DNA of 52,307 nt, from the NCBI RefSeq assembly GCF_900143215.1, contig NZ_FRDM01000027.1, positions 1-52,307 on the forward strand, given 5' to 3'. A program made the translations under genes and the position numbers. The notes beneath the pieces were generated by a model. The model worked only from the letters and a program-made list of their open reading frames with translations. It searched no databases and was not told the origin of the DNA. The stretch is from Geodermatophilus obscurus. GTDB lineage: Bacteria > Actinomycetota > Actinomycetes > Mycobacteriales > Geodermatophilaceae. Shown here piece by piece: positions 8,156-16,735 of this stretch (within the stretch, counting starts at the first letter, position 1; every line of letters begins with the position of its first letter).

Positions 8156-10489
8156 TCAGTCCACCAGGTCCAGCGCCGCGCCGACGATCGAGTCGGCGTC
8201 CAGGCCGTGGTGGCGGTAGACGCTGGCCAGGTCGCCACTCTGCCCGAACGCGGTCACCCCGAGGTGGGCTCCGGGCACCCCGTTGACCCCCGTCAGGAAC
8301 GCCAGCGTGTGCGGGTGGCCGTCCAGGACGGTGACGAGGGGGGTCGCCCGGTCGCGGGGGAGGACCGTGTCGAGGATCCAGGTCCCGGCGTCGTCCAGAC
8401 CGCGGCGTGCCTGCAGCGCGCGGAACAGCAGCCCGGGACTGGTCACGCAGACGACGTCGGCGCCGACGCCGAGCGCGTCGAGCCGGTCGGCGGCCGCCAG
8501 CGTCTCCGGGACGACGGCGCCCATGGTGACCAGGGTGACCGCCGGACGCCCGGCGCGGCGCAGCGCGTACGCGCCGGCGGTGACCTGCCGGCGACGCCGT
8601 TCCCGGGCGGCCGGGTCGGTGGGCACGGCCGCGAGGGTCTGGTCGACCGGCCGCGTCGACAGCCGCAGGTAGGCCGAGCTGCCACCGGGCCGCCCCAGCC
8701 GGGCCAGCGAGGCGAGCAGGCACCACTCGGTGTCCAGGACGAACGCCGGCTCGTAGGTCACGCAGCCGGGCTGCTCCAGCCCGATGGACGGCGTCTTGAT
8801 CGACTGGTGCGCCCCGCCCTCGGGCGCGAGCGTGACGCCGGACGGCGTGCCGACCAGGATGGACTGACCGCCCGCGTAGATGCCGAACGACCACGGCTCC
8901 AGGGCCCGCTCGACGAACGGGTCGTACAGAACGCCGATCGGCAGCAGCGGCTGCCCCCAGCGGTTCCAGGTGGCGCCGAGCTCCCCCATGAGGCCGACGA
9001 GGTTGGTCTCGGCGATGCCCAGTTCGATGTGCTGCCCGCTGGGCTGCTCCCGCCAGTGCAGGATCGTCTCGGCGTCGTCGGCGAACCAGTCCGGGCGCTC
9101 GGCCGACGACCAGACGCCCACCTTGTTGACCCAGCCGCCGAGGTTGGTGCTGGAGCTGACGTCGGGGCTGACCGTGACGACGCGGCGGCCGGCCTCCGGA
9201 GCGGCCCGGTTGAGGTCGAGCAGCGCGCGGCCCAGCGCCGCCTGCGTCGTGGCGGTGCCGGTGGGGGTGCGGCCCAGGTCCGTCGGGATGGCCGGGACCT
9301 CGGCGGGGGCCTCCTCGACGCGCCGCAGGCGGTCGGCGGCGGCGGCGAGCAGGCGGGCGGCCGCGCTCTGGGGCGGGGGGACCGCCCACGGGTCGGCGGG
9401 GTCCACGCCGAGGGAGTCGGCGAGCTGGCCGATCTGCGCCTCGGTCAGCAGCGCCGAGTGGTTCTGCGGGTGCCCCTCGGTGGCCAGCCCGTAGCCCTTG
9501 AGCGTGTAGGCCAGGACCACGGTGGGCCGCGTGTCGTCGATCTGCGCGAACGCCGACCGCAGGGCGGAGAGGTCGTGACCACCGAGGTTCCGCACCGCCG
9601 CGCGCAGGTCGTCGTCGGGCACGTCCGCGATGAGCCGGGCGATCTCGGCCGCGCCGGGGCCGTCCCCGGGCAGCGCCTCCCGCAGCTGCGCGGCGGTGCG
9701 CCGGAGCATCCGCTGGTACTCGGGGTTGGTCATCTCGTCGATCCGGTCGCGCAGGTGCGCGCCGCCGGGACGGGCGAACAGCTCCTCCAGCAGGCGCCCG
9801 TACTTCACCGTCAGCACCTGCCAGCCGGCGGCGGCGAACATGCCCTGCAGCCGGGTGGCGCCCATCATGGGGACGACGCGGTCCAGCGACTGCCGGTTGA
9901 GGTCCACCACCCACACGACCTCGCCCAGCTCGGCGACCATCGGGTCGAGGACGGCCTCCCACACGGCACCCTCGTCGAGCTCCGCGTCGCCGACCAGCGA
10001 CCACTGGCGGCCGCCCCCGCCCACCTCGCCGGGGCCGAAGTGGGCGCCGACGTAGCGGCGGGCCAGCGCCCCCCAGATCGGCGCGGTGGCCCCGATGCCG
10101 ACCGATCCCGTGGAGTAGTCGGCCGGCACGGGGTCCTTGAGCCGGCTGGGATAGCTCTGCAGCCCCCCGAACTCGCGCAGGCGGGGGAGGTAGGACGGAT
10201 CGAGCTGACCGAGCAGGTACTCCAGGGCGTGCAGCACCGGCGAGGCGTGCGGCTTGACCGACACGCGGTCTGAGGCCGACAGCTGCTCCAGCCAGAGCGC
10301 GGTCATGATCGTGACCATCGAGGCGCTGGAGGCCTGGTGGCCGCCGACCTTGAGGCCCGTGGGGTTCGGCCGCAGCCGGTTGGCGTGGTCGACGATGGCG
10401 GTGGCCAGCCAGAGCACCCGCTGCTCGATCTCCCGGAGTGCGCGGTCCTGCTCGCTGTCCTGGTCCGGCTGCGTCGCCGTCAGACTCAT
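8156..10489 (-). CDS. Transketolase-like / homodimeric pyruvate dehydrogenase E1-type TPP enzyme
   Basis: A product of 777 residues with an N-terminal TPP-binding domain, a central pyrimidine-binding domain and a C-terminal transketolase domain. The TPP-Mg signature is visible as GDAELDEG followed about 30 residues later by DLNRQSLD. The early GGHQASSASMVTIMTALW and the ELGIAETNLVGLMGELG stretch are typical of AceE-like E1 proteins. Classical AceE is about 890-930 residues, so this is a short form. No E2 or E3 gene is nearby, which suggests either a shared 2-oxoacid dehydrogenase complex or a stand-alone TPP enzyme. It lies 31 nt after the FAD-oxidase gene in the leftward GntR-linked operon, so a role on a 2-oxo acid made by the pathway is plausible. 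Confidence 0.85.
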   Translation of the reverse strand: MSLTATQPDQDSEQDRALREIEQRVLWLATAIVDHANRLRPNPTGLKVGGHQASSASMVTIMTALWLEQLSASDRVSVKPHASPVLHALEYLLGQLDPSYLPRLREFGGLQSYPSRLKDPVPADYSTGSVGIGATAPIWGALARRYVGAHFGPGEVGGGGRQWSLVGDAELDEGAVWEAVLDPMVAELGEVVWVVDLNRQSLDRVVPMMGATRLQGMFAAAGWQVLTVKYGRLLEELFARPGGAHLRDRIDEMTNPEYQRMLRRTAAQLREALPGDGPGAAEIARLIADVPDDDLRAAVRNLGGHDLSALRSAFAQIDDTRPTVVLAYTLKGYGLATEGHPQNHSALLTEAQIGQLADSLGVDPADPWAVPPPQSAAARLLAAAADRLRRVEEAPAEVPAIPTDLGRTPTGTATTQAALGRALLDLNRAAPEAGRRVVTVSPDVSSSTNLGGWVNKVGVWSSAERPDWFADDAETILHWREQPSGQHIELGIAETNLVGLMGELGATWNRWGQPLLPIGVLYDPFVERALEPWSFGIYAGGQSILVGTPSGVTLAPEGGAHQSIKTPSIGLEQPGCVTYEPAFVLDTEWCLLASLARLGRPGGSSAYLRLSTRPVDQTLAAVPTDPAARERRRRQVTAGAYALRRAGRPAVTLVTMGAVVPETLAAADRLDALGVGADVVCVTSPGLLFRALQARRGLDDAGTWILDTVLPRDRATPLVTVLDGHPHTLAFLTGVNGVPGAHLGVTAFGQSGDLASVYRHHGLDADSIVGAALDLVD

Positions 10490-10520
10490 CCGCTGCTCCT
10501 CGGTCGTGGCCGTGCCGGTG

Positions 10521-11894
10521 TCAGAGGACCTTGCCGGGGTTGAGGATCCCCAGCGGGTCGAAGACCGACTTGATCTGCTGCTGCAGGGCGTAGGACCGCT
10601 CGCCCAGCTCCGAGCGCAGCCAGGTCCGCTTGAGCAGCCCGACGCCGTGCTCCCCGGTGATGGTGCCGCCCAGGTCCAGGGCCAGCCGCATGATGGCGTC
10701 GAAGGCCGTCCGGGCCCGCTCGGCCGCGGCGTCGTCGCCCCGGTCGAAGACCACCGTGGGGTGCATGTTCCCGTCGCCGATGTGCCCGGGGCAGACGACG
10801 AGCGTCCCGGTCGAGGCGGCGATCTGCTCCATGCCGGCCAGCAGGTCCACGAGCCGGGCGCGTGGCACGGCGACGTCGTCGATGAGCGTCGCGCCCAGTT
10901 CCTCGACCGCTGGGTTCACCAGCCGCCGGGCCTGGGTCAGCATGGCGGACTCGACGGCGTCCTCGGCGACGGCGACCTCGCTCGCCCCGAGCTCCTCGCA
11001 GATCGCACCCATGGCGGCCACGTCGGCCGCGGCCAGGGAACCCCGGTCGGACTGGGTGATGAGCATGGCCTCGGCGTCGACGGGCAGCCCCATGTCGCGG
11101 TAGGCCTGGACCGCCCGGATGGAGGCCTTGTCGAGGAACTCCATCATCGACGGGCGCATCCCCGACGCCATGATGCGGGCGACGGCCGTCATGGCGTCGG
11201 CGGTCTTGTCGAAGACCGCCGCCATGGTCAGCGCCGGCTCCGGTGCCGGGCGCAGGGCCAGCGTCGCCTCGGTGATGATGCCGAGGGTGCCCTCCGACCC
11301 GACGAGCAGGCGGGTGAGGTCGTAACCGGCCACGCCCTTGGCCGTGCGGCGTCCGACGCGGACCACCTCGCCGTCGGCGAGCACGACCTCCAGCCCGCGG
11401 ACGAAGTCGGCCGTGACGCCGTACTTCACGCAGCACAGGCCGCCGGCGTTGGTGGCGAGGTTGCCGCCGATCGTCGACAGCTCCCAGGAGGAGGGGTCCG
11501 GCGGGTAGAACAGGCCGACCGCGGCCACGGCGCGGGACAGGTCGGCGTTGACCACCCCGGGCTCGACGACGGCGACCTGGTCGACCTCGTCGATGTCCAG
11601 GATGCGGTTCATCCGCACCATCGACACCAGCAGCGCGCCGTCGACGGCGTTCGCCCCGCCCGACAGCCCGGTCCGTGCGCCCTGCGGCACGACCGGCACC
11701 CGGTACCGGGTGGCCCAGCGCATCACGGCCTGCACCTCGGCGGTGGTCGTGGGCCGGACGACGCCCAGTGGACGCCCGGCGGCGCACGAGCTGGCGCTGT
11801 CGTGCCGGTAGGAGTCGCTCGTCGCCTCGTCGGTGACGAGGGCGCCCTCGGGCAGCAGTGCCGCCAGCTCGGCGACGGGTGCTGTTCCGGTCAT
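10521..11894 (-). CDS. FAD-linked oxidase (GlcD / D-2-hydroxyacid dehydrogenase family)
   Basis: A product of 457 residues with an N-terminal PCMH-type FAD-binding domain (VRPTTTAEVQAVMRWA, VPQGARTGLSGGANAVDG, and GLCCVKYGVT) and a C-terminal FAD-linked oxidase domain ending in GTITGEHGVGLLKR and FDPLGILNPGKVL. These are hallmarks of the glycolate oxidase GlcD/D-lactate dehydrogenase family, which oxidises D-2-hydroxy acids to 2-oxo acids. ATG at 11892-11894 is chosen for its GAGGAGAGG ribosome-binding site. No GlcE or GlcF subunit is nearby, so it may act alone like plant or yeast D-lactate dehydrogenases. It is the sixth gene of the leftward operon and could feed its product to the downstream TPP enzyme. 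Confidence 0.88.
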   Translation of the reverse strand: MTGTAPVAELAALLPEGALVTDEATSDSYRHDSASSCAAGRPLGVVRPTTTAEVQAVMRWATRYRVPVVPQGARTGLSGGANAVDGALLVSMVRMNRILDIDEVDQVAVVEPGVVNADLSRAVAAVGLFYPPDPSSWELSTIGGNLATNAGGLCCVKYGVTADFVRGLEVVLADGEVVRVGRRTAKGVAGYDLTRLLVGSEGTLGIITEATLALRPAPEPALTMAAVFDKTADAMTAVARIMASGMRPSMMEFLDKASIRAVQAYRDMGLPVDAEAMLITQSDRGSLAAADVAAMGAICEELGASEVAVAEDAVESAMLTQARRLVNPAVEELGATLIDDVAVPRARLVDLLAGMEQIAASTGTLVVCPGHIGDGNMHPTVVFDRGDDAAAERARTAFDAIMRLALDLGGTITGEHGVGLLKRTWLRSELGERSYALQQQIKSVFDPLGILNPGKVL

Positions 11895-11943
11895 GCCCCT
11901 CTCCTCCGCGGCGTCCGTGCCCCGGCGGCCCGGGACGTCGGGG

Positions 11944-12711
11944 TCACGCACCGATCCGGGCGACCGCCGAGGCGCCGAAGCGCTCGGCCACCATGTCCTT
12001 GATGCCGGCCGGGAAACCGACCATCGAGGCGCGGTGCGGCGTGGCCAGCTCGACCTGCGCCTTGCCGTCCCCGGCGAAGGCGGCGGCGCAGCGCTCGGGC
12101 TCGGCGTTGGCCAGCACGAGGATCGCGCCGGTGGCGCCGACCGCGCCGCCCATGGTCAGCACGGTCGTCGCGCCGACGTAGATGTCGCGGTCGAAGGCCT
12201 CCAGCTCGTCGAGGAGCCGGCCGGCGTCGCCGGAGGAGTCCTTGAGCCCGGTCACGGGCAGCTCCGGGAGCACCTCGACCGGGATGCCGGGGGAGGCGGC
12301 GAAGGGGAAGTGGTAGGCCAGCAGCGGCCGGTCGGCGGCAGCCCGCGCGACCCGCTCGTAGTAGCGCCGCGGATCGGCCACCGCGGGCGGCGAGAGCACC
12401 AGGGCGGCGTCGGCGCCGGCGTCGAAGGCGCGCGTGGTGAGGTCGGCGGCCTGTGCGCCCGTGGGGGCGCCGGTCCCGGCGAGCACCGGCACGTCGGCCG
12501 GCACGGCCCCCCGGACGGCGCTGATCAGGGCGCTGCGCTCGTCGGCGGACAGCGACATGGCCTCCCCGGTCGTGCCGGCGACCAGGACCGAGCGCATGCC
12601 CAGACCGGTCAGCTGGGCCGCGAGGTCGGCGGTGGCGGCGGTGTCGAGGCGCCCGTCGTCGTCGAAGAGCGTGACGAGGGCGACGCCGACACCGGTGAAC
12701 AGCGGGGGCAT
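11944..12711 (-). CDS. DapA/NanA-family class I aldolase (short form)
   Basis: A TIM-barrel Schiff-base aldolase/lyase of 255 residues. The family motifs are GTTGE at 46-50, the active-site Tyr133 in YHFP and the Schiff-base Lys157 in GLKDSS. Usual members (dihydrodipicolinate synthase, N-acetylneuraminate lyase, KDG aldolase) have about 290-300 residues, and the missing part is the C-terminal helical region. Dedicated lysine synthesis is unlikely in this catabolic context. Aldol cleavage of a 2-keto-3-deoxy or 4-hydroxy-2-oxo acid to pyruvate fits better, as an inference. The ATG at 12709-12711 follows GAGAGGACCCTC-type purine-rich sequence. The gene is preceded by the TIM-barrel U32-like gene with a 37-nt gap. 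Confidence 0.85.
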   Translation of the reverse strand: MPPLFTGVGVALVTLFDDDGRLDTAATADLAAQLTGLGMRSVLVAGTTGEAMSLSADERSALISAVRGAVPADVPVLAGTGAPTGAQAADLTTRAFDAGADAALVLSPPAVADPRRYYERVARAAADRPLLAYHFPFAASPGIPVEVLPELPVTGLKDSSGDAGRLLDELEAFDRDIYVGATTVLTMGGAVGATGAILVLANAEPERCAAAFAGDGKAQVELATPHRASMVGFPAGIKDMVAERFGASAVARIGA

Positions 12712-12748
12712 GAGGGTCCTCTCGGAGGTGGTGGGGGGAGGCCCCGGC

Positions 12749-13654
12749 TCAGCCGGCGACCGTGGCGGGGACGGCGGCCAGCTCCGGTGCCAGTTCCGAC
12801 AGCAGCCGCAGGACGAGCTCCGCGCGGCGCACGCGCTCGCGGCCCAGGTTCTGGGCCAGCGCGCCGATGTGCCCGCCGACCGGGTAGATGTTGGGGGCGT
12901 TGCGCAGGCCGAGCTTCAGGTACACGGGGGCCGCCACGCGGACGACCTCGGGGACGTCGTAGAACCGGACGGCGCCGCCCTGGTCGTCGGGCACCTCGAC
13001 GTACATGTCGATGGGCACCGTCGTCGCCGCCCGGATCTCGGCGATCTGCGCGACGGTCAGGTCCGTGGAGATGTTGAGGCTGGTCGCCCCGACCTCCTCG
13101 TACAGGGCGGCGGTCGGGCCGTTGGACAGCGGCATGAGCACCGACGTCTTCAGCACCAGGTCCTCGGGCATCCGGCCGTCGCCCTTCATCCGGCCCAGCA
13201 GCGCGAGGACGCCGAGGTCCCCGATCAGGAGGCTGCGGACGCCGAGCCGCACCGCGCGCTCGGCGTCGCAGAGCGAGGCGGCCACGGCCGCGTTCCCGCG
13301 GGCGGCGGCGCCGACGGCCGCCGACACCTTGCTCTGGCCGCCGATGTCCCAGGAGCTGCGCGGACCGAGGAACAGGTTGACCTCGACGTCGTGCTCGGCG
13401 CCGAGGGCGACCATCCGCTCGATCTCGGCGTCGGTCAGCATCATGACGCCGCTGCCCTGGGAGACGCGGTGCACCGGCACGCCCCGGCGGTCGGCCTCGT
13501 CCAGGACGGCCGCCATGACGTCGGGGCCCTCGCAGCTCGGGATCTCCACCCGGTAGCGCGAGCCGTCGGGGAACCGGCCGGCCGAGTCGGCGCCGTCGGT
13601 GAGCACCGGGTGCCCCAGTCCGGCACAGAGGCCGTTGATCCGTTCCAGGGTCAT
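12749..13654 (-). CDS. TIM-barrel protein, U32-peptidase-like
   Basis: A protein of 301 residues of probable beta/alpha barrel fold. The pattern of a conserved N-terminus (MTLERINGLC...PVLTDGADSAGRFPDGSRY, here given in two parts), GSGVMMLTDAEIERM, VNLFLGPRSSWDIGG and LNISTDLTVAQIAEIR recalls proteins annotated as U32-family peptidases in actinobacterial catabolic operons. A peptidase activity is not supported by any motif I can point to. An enzyme acting on a small acid is as likely. The ATG at 13652-13654 overlaps the preceding hydratase gene by 4 nt (ATGA), so it is translationally coupled to the MaoC pair. Confidence 0.5.
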   Translation of the reverse strand: MTLERINGLCAGLGHPVLTDGADSAGRFPDGSRYRVEIPSCEGPDVMAAVLDEADRRGVPVHRVSQGSGVMMLTDAEIERMVALGAEHDVEVNLFLGPRSSWDIGGQSKVSAAVGAAARGNAAVAASLCDAERAVRLGVRSLLIGDLGVLALLGRMKGDGRMPEDLVLKTSVLMPLSNGPTAALYEEVGATSLNISTDLTVAQIAEIRAATTVPIDMYVEVPDDQGGAVRFYDVPEVVRVAAPVYLKLGLRNAPNIYPVGGHIGALAQNLGRERVRRAELVLRLLSELAPELAAVPATVAG

Positions 13655-14055
13655 GACCGGCCCTCCGTGAGTGCGACCTCGGCCGTTCCGATGGTCGTCC
13701 GCGTCCCGTCCGCGCTCGCCGTCCAGACCTCCAGGGCGACGCGGTCGCCGTCCTGGCCGGTGACCCGGGCGCCACAGCTGACCGGCTCGTCGCGGAAGTC
13801 CATGCCCCGGTAGCTCACGTCCAGGACGGTGATCCGGCCCCGACCGGCGAACCACTCCTCGACCAGCCGGCCGAGCCAGGCGGTCTTGAGCAGCCCGTGC
13901 ACCGCGAGCTCGCGGTGCCCGCGCTCGCGCGCGAACGGGATGTCGTAGTGCATCTCGTAGAAGTCGCCACTGGCGCCGGCGTACTGCACGAGGGTCCGCA
14001 GCGAGGCCGTCTCGATCCGGACGAGCTCCTCGGGCTGCTGATCGGGAGCGCTCAT
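13651..14055 (-). CDS. MaoC-like (R)-specific hydratase subunit
   Basis: A hot-dog protein of 134 residues. The hydratase-2 motif is present as YAGASGDFYEMHYD near residues 25-38, giving the expected Asp and His of the GDxxxxH pattern, followed by AVHGLLKTAWLGRL. It would hydrate or dehydrate an enoyl-CoA or related CoA ester. It is coupled by an ATGA overlap to the upstream FAS1-type dehydratase subunit (14052-14492). The two probably form a heterodimer as in the mycobacterial HadAB type, with this one carrying the catalytic residues. It also overlaps the downstream U32-like gene by 4 nt. Confidence 0.85.
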   Translation of the reverse strand: MSAPDQQPEELVRIETASLRTLVQYAGASGDFYEMHYDIPFARERGHRELAVHGLLKTAWLGRLVEEWFAGRGRITVLDVSYRGMDFRDEPVSCGARVTGQDGDRVALEVWTASADGTRTTIGTAEVALTEGRS

Positions 14056-14492
14056 CGCCGCACCCGCGTCCCGACGTGGCGGACCGCCAGCGTCCCGTCC
14101 GGCAGCCGGAACTCGGTGACGAAGGTGAGCAGCGCGAGGGTGCCCGACCGCCCGCTCTTCTCCTCCACCCCGGTGAACGTGAGCTGCGAGGTGACCTCGT
14201 CGCCCAGCCGCAGCGGGCGGTGCACCTCGAACCGGTCGCCACCGTTGATCCAGCCCATGCCGTAGGCCAGCGCCTCCGGCATGGTCGGGGGCTCGGTGAG
14301 GAAGCAGGCGGTGATGGTGGCCGGCACGTCCGTGCCGTCCTCGTCCGCGCCGATGGCCCTGCGGTAGTCGCGGAGGTGGCGCCGCTCGACGACGTCGACG
14401 CGCTCCTCGGCGGTCCAGCCGATGGCCGCCTGCAGTGCCTGCAGCGGGGTGGCCCCCAGCGGGTCGGTGCCGGTGTCAGGCGTGTCCGTCAC
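14052..14492 (-). CDS. MaoC N-terminal (FAS1-type dehydratase) domain subunit
   Basis: A protein of 146 residues resembling the non-catalytic N-terminal half of MaoC/FAS1-type dehydratases (CFLTEPPTMPEALAYGMG, INGGDRFEVHRPLRLGDEV, then FTGVEEKSGRSGTL). The GDxNPxH catalytic motif is absent, as expected for the structural partner. It overlaps the GntR regulator's 3' end by 17 nt and the catalytic subunit gene by 4 nt. Members of this pair type act on CoA thioesters such as mesaconyl- or beta-methylmalyl-type substrates or on fatty enoyl thioesters. The actual substrate is not determinable here. Confidence 0.8.
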   Translation of the reverse strand: MTDTPDTGTDPLGATPLQALQAAIGWTAEERVDVVERRHLRDYRRAIGADEDGTDVPATITACFLTEPPTMPEALAYGMGWINGGDRFEVHRPLRLGDEVTSQLTFTGVEEKSGRSGTLALLTFVTEFRLPDGTLAVRHVGTRVRR

Positions 14493-15249
14493 GCCGCATC
14501 GCCTCCTCTTCCTCCCGGTGGATCCGGGCGAACCACGCCCGCGACTCGGGCGAGTGACCCGGGGCGTCGTCCTCGATGCTCAGCAGGAACGTCCGCTGGC
14601 CGTGGTGGGCCAGCGTGTGCGCCATGCCGTCGACGTCCCCGGCCTCGACCAGCTCCATGAGCGGCCGGTGCCGGGCGGCGTCCTGGCGGGCGGTCTCGAT
14701 CGCGGCACGGGCCCGGCGGTTCATGGCCATGCACATGCGCATCTGCAGCGACAGCGACCGGTAGACGTCCTCGAGCCGCCGGTGCCCGGCCAGTCCGACG
14801 ATCGCCAGGTGGAAGGCGAAGCTGCTCGCCACCACCCGCGGGGCGCCCTCCTCCTCGGCAGCGGCCTCGAGGTCGGCGAACGCCCGCCGCAGGCGGTCCA
14901 GCCGCTCCTGCGACCGGACGGGGACCCCCAGCCGGACGGCGATCTGCTCGATCTCCTCGCGCAGCGACACGATCTCGTAGATGTCGTGCGGCGTGACCGG
15001 CGCGACGACGGCGCCCTTGCGGGGCGTCTGGACGATGAGGCCCTCCTGCTCGAGCACCCGCATCGCCTCGCGCAGCGGAGGGCGGCTCACCCCCAGCGCC
15101 TCGGTCAGCCGGTTCTCGACCACCCGGTCACCGGGCTTCAGGTCGCCGCTGAGGACCATCTCGCGGAGCGCCTCGGCGGCGAGGGCAGACATGCTCGGGG
15201 GCGCCGCGATGCGGCGCGCGGAGGACACGGGGTCCGGCACTGCGGTCAC
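14476..15249 (-). CDS. GntR-family (FadR/FCD) transcriptional regulator
   Basis: A protein of 257 residues with an N-terminal winged helix (EALREMVLSGDLKPGDRV, then GVSRPPLREAMRVLEQEGL) and a C-terminal all-helical FCD ligand-binding domain (FHLAIVG, and DAARHRPLMELVEAGD with metal-type histidines). FCD regulators usually bind organic acids and repress catabolic operons. GTG at 15247-15249 is preferred because GGGAGGAG lies just upstream. An ATG at 15372 would add 41 residues of low-complexity sequence and would run through the divergent promoter region. It is the first gene of the leftward operon and probably controls both that operon and the divergent CoA-transferase/tct operon. Confidence 0.9.
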   Translation of the reverse strand: MTAVPDPVSSARRIAAPPSMSALAAEALREMVLSGDLKPGDRVVENRLTEALGVSRPPLREAMRVLEQEGLIVQTPRKGAVVAPVTPHDIYEIVSLREEIEQIAVRLGVPVRSQERLDRLRRAFADLEAAAEEEGAPRVVASSFAFHLAIVGLAGHRRLEDVYRSLSLQMRMCMAMNRRARAAIETARQDAARHRPLMELVEAGDVDGMAHTLAHHGQRTFLLSIEDDAPGHSPESRAWFARIHREEEEAMRRDGHA

Positions 15250-15365
15250 GGTGCTCCTCCCTTCCTGTGCCCGGGTGGGATCGCGGGGCTCCAGTGCCTC
15301 GGCGTCCTCCGGTGCCTCGATACCCGGTGTCGATCCGGCTTTCGTGGCGAATGCGGCTGTGAGGC

Positions 15366-15396
15366 TTGTCATAGGCGTCTGCCTTTTGTAGACAGT
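15366..15396 (+). promoter_or_regulatory. Candidate promoter and GntR operator for the CoA-transferase/tct operon
   Basis: TTGTCA at 15366-15371 and TAGACA at 15389-15394 are separated by 17 nt, a plausible -35/-10 pair facing the rightward operon. The -10 box sits inside TGTAGACA (15387-15394), which has the TGTnnACA half-site symmetry common to FCD-type GntR operators. Repression by occlusion of the -10 would follow. This is pattern matching only. Confidence 0.4.
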
Positions 15397-15458
15397 AGTC
15401 CACCGGCTGTGAGGTGCACCACCTCCGGCACCGCGAAATCTCGGAACGGAGGCTGCTG

Positions 15459-16724
15459 ATGGCGGTCGAACCGACAGGCCCGCTGGCCGGCGTCACGGTG
15501 CTCGAGGTGGGCGCCTTCATGGCCGCCCCCTTCGCCACGATGCAGCTCGCCGACCTCGGGGCCCGGGTCCTCAAGATCGAGAACCCGACCGGCGGCGACC
15601 CGGTCCGGGCGACCGGCCCCTTCCTGGACGGCGAGAGCTCGCCGTTCGTCCGGCTCAACCGGAACAAGGAGTCGGTGGCCCTCGACCTGAAGTCCCCGGA
15701 GGGCAAGGAGGCGTTCCTGCGGCTGGCCGCGCGCGCCGACGTGCTGGTCGAGAACCTGCGGCCCGGTGCGATGCGCGGGCTCGGCTTCGGCTACGAGGCG
15801 ATCCGCGAGGTCAACCCCCGGATCGTCTACGCCTCGGCGTCGGGCTGGGGCCAGGACGGCCCGCTGGCCGCCCTGCCCGGGCTGGACATCATGGCCCAGG
15901 CCCGCGGCGGACTGATGAGCATCACCGGGACCCCGGACGGTGACCCGGTCAAGATCGGCGTCCCGATCTGCGACCTGGTCTGCGCCCTGTACGTCGCCCT
16001 CGGGGTGACCGCCGCGCTCAAGGAGCGCGACCGTTCCGGCGAGGGCCAGTACCTGGACGTGTCCCTGCTGGAGAGCGGCGTCTCGTTCGCCATCTGGGAG
16101 GCCGGCAAGTACTTCGCCACCGGTGAGGTGGGGCGCCCCCTGGGCTCGGCGCACCAGAGCACGGCGCCCTACCAGGCGGTGCGGACCGCCGACGGCCACG
16201 TCACGGTCGGCGCCGTCACCCCGAAGACGTGGAAGGGGCTGTGCACGGCCCTGGGGCTCGAGGAGCTGCTCGACGACGAGCGCTACCAGGAGGCCTCCGC
16301 GCGGCACGGCCACCGCGACACCCTCATCCCGGCGATCGAGGCGGTCACCACCACCCGGACCACCGCCGAGGTCGTGGCCGCGCTCGACGAGGCGGGCGTG
16401 CCGTGCGCTCCGATCGCGGACTACGGCCAGGTCTTCACCGACGACCACCTGAACCGGCGCGGCTACTTCTGGGACGCCCCGCACCCGACCCTGGGTCCGG
16501 TCCGTCAGCTCGGGTCGCCCATGCGCCTCTCGCGCACCCCCGCCCGTCAGGACAGCGCCGGTCCCCGGCTGGGGACCGGGACCCGCGCGGCCCTCGAGTG
16601 GGCGGAGATCCCGCCCGCCGAGGTCGACGCGCTCATCGAGTCCGGGGTCGCCGCCGACCCGGCCCACACCTCGGCGCCGGCACCCGACGTCGCCCCCCTC
16701 CCCGCCGACGACCGACCCCTCTGA
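15459..16724 (+). CDS. Family III CoA-transferase (CaiB/BaiF), intact
   Basis: A protein of 421 residues, the normal length. It transfers CoA between carboxylates through an aspartyl-CoA anhydride mechanism. Visible family features: LAGVTVLEVGAFMAAPFATMQLADLG near the N-terminus, VLVENLRPGAM, and the catalytic aspartate at residue 172 in PICDLVCALY. The ATG at 15459 has GGAGG 8 nt upstream, whereas an upstream ATG at 15414 lacks one. The gene heads the rightward operon opposite the GntR regulator and is followed at 11 nt by a hot-dog thioesterase. It probably activates the acid imported by TctCBA. A second, internally deleted member lies at 21139-21918. Confidence 0.92.
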   Translation: MAVEPTGPLAGVTVLEVGAFMAAPFATMQLADLGARVLKIENPTGGDPVRATGPFLDGESSPFVRLNRNKESVALDLKSPEGKEAFLRLAARADVLVENLRPGAMRGLGFGYEAIREVNPRIVYASASGWGQDGPLAALPGLDIMAQARGGLMSITGTPDGDPVKIGVPICDLVCALYVALGVTAALKERDRSGEGQYLDVSLLESGVSFAIWEAGKYFATGEVGRPLGSAHQSTAPYQAVRTADGHVTVGAVTPKTWKGLCTALGLEELLDDERYQEASARHGHRDTLIPAIEAVTTTRTTAEVVAALDEAGVPCAPIADYGQVFTDDHLNRRGYFWDAPHPTLGPVRQLGSPMRLSRTPARQDSAGPRLGTGTRAALEWAEIPPAEVDALIESGVAADPAHTSAPAPDVAPLPADDRPL

Positions 16725-16735
16725 GGAGCCCGCGC

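Noticed and set aside
15250..15372. Longer GntR protein starting at the ATG at 15372
   Set aside because: The added 41 residues are low complexity and would overlap the divergent promoter. The GTG at 15249 has a strong ribosome-binding site.
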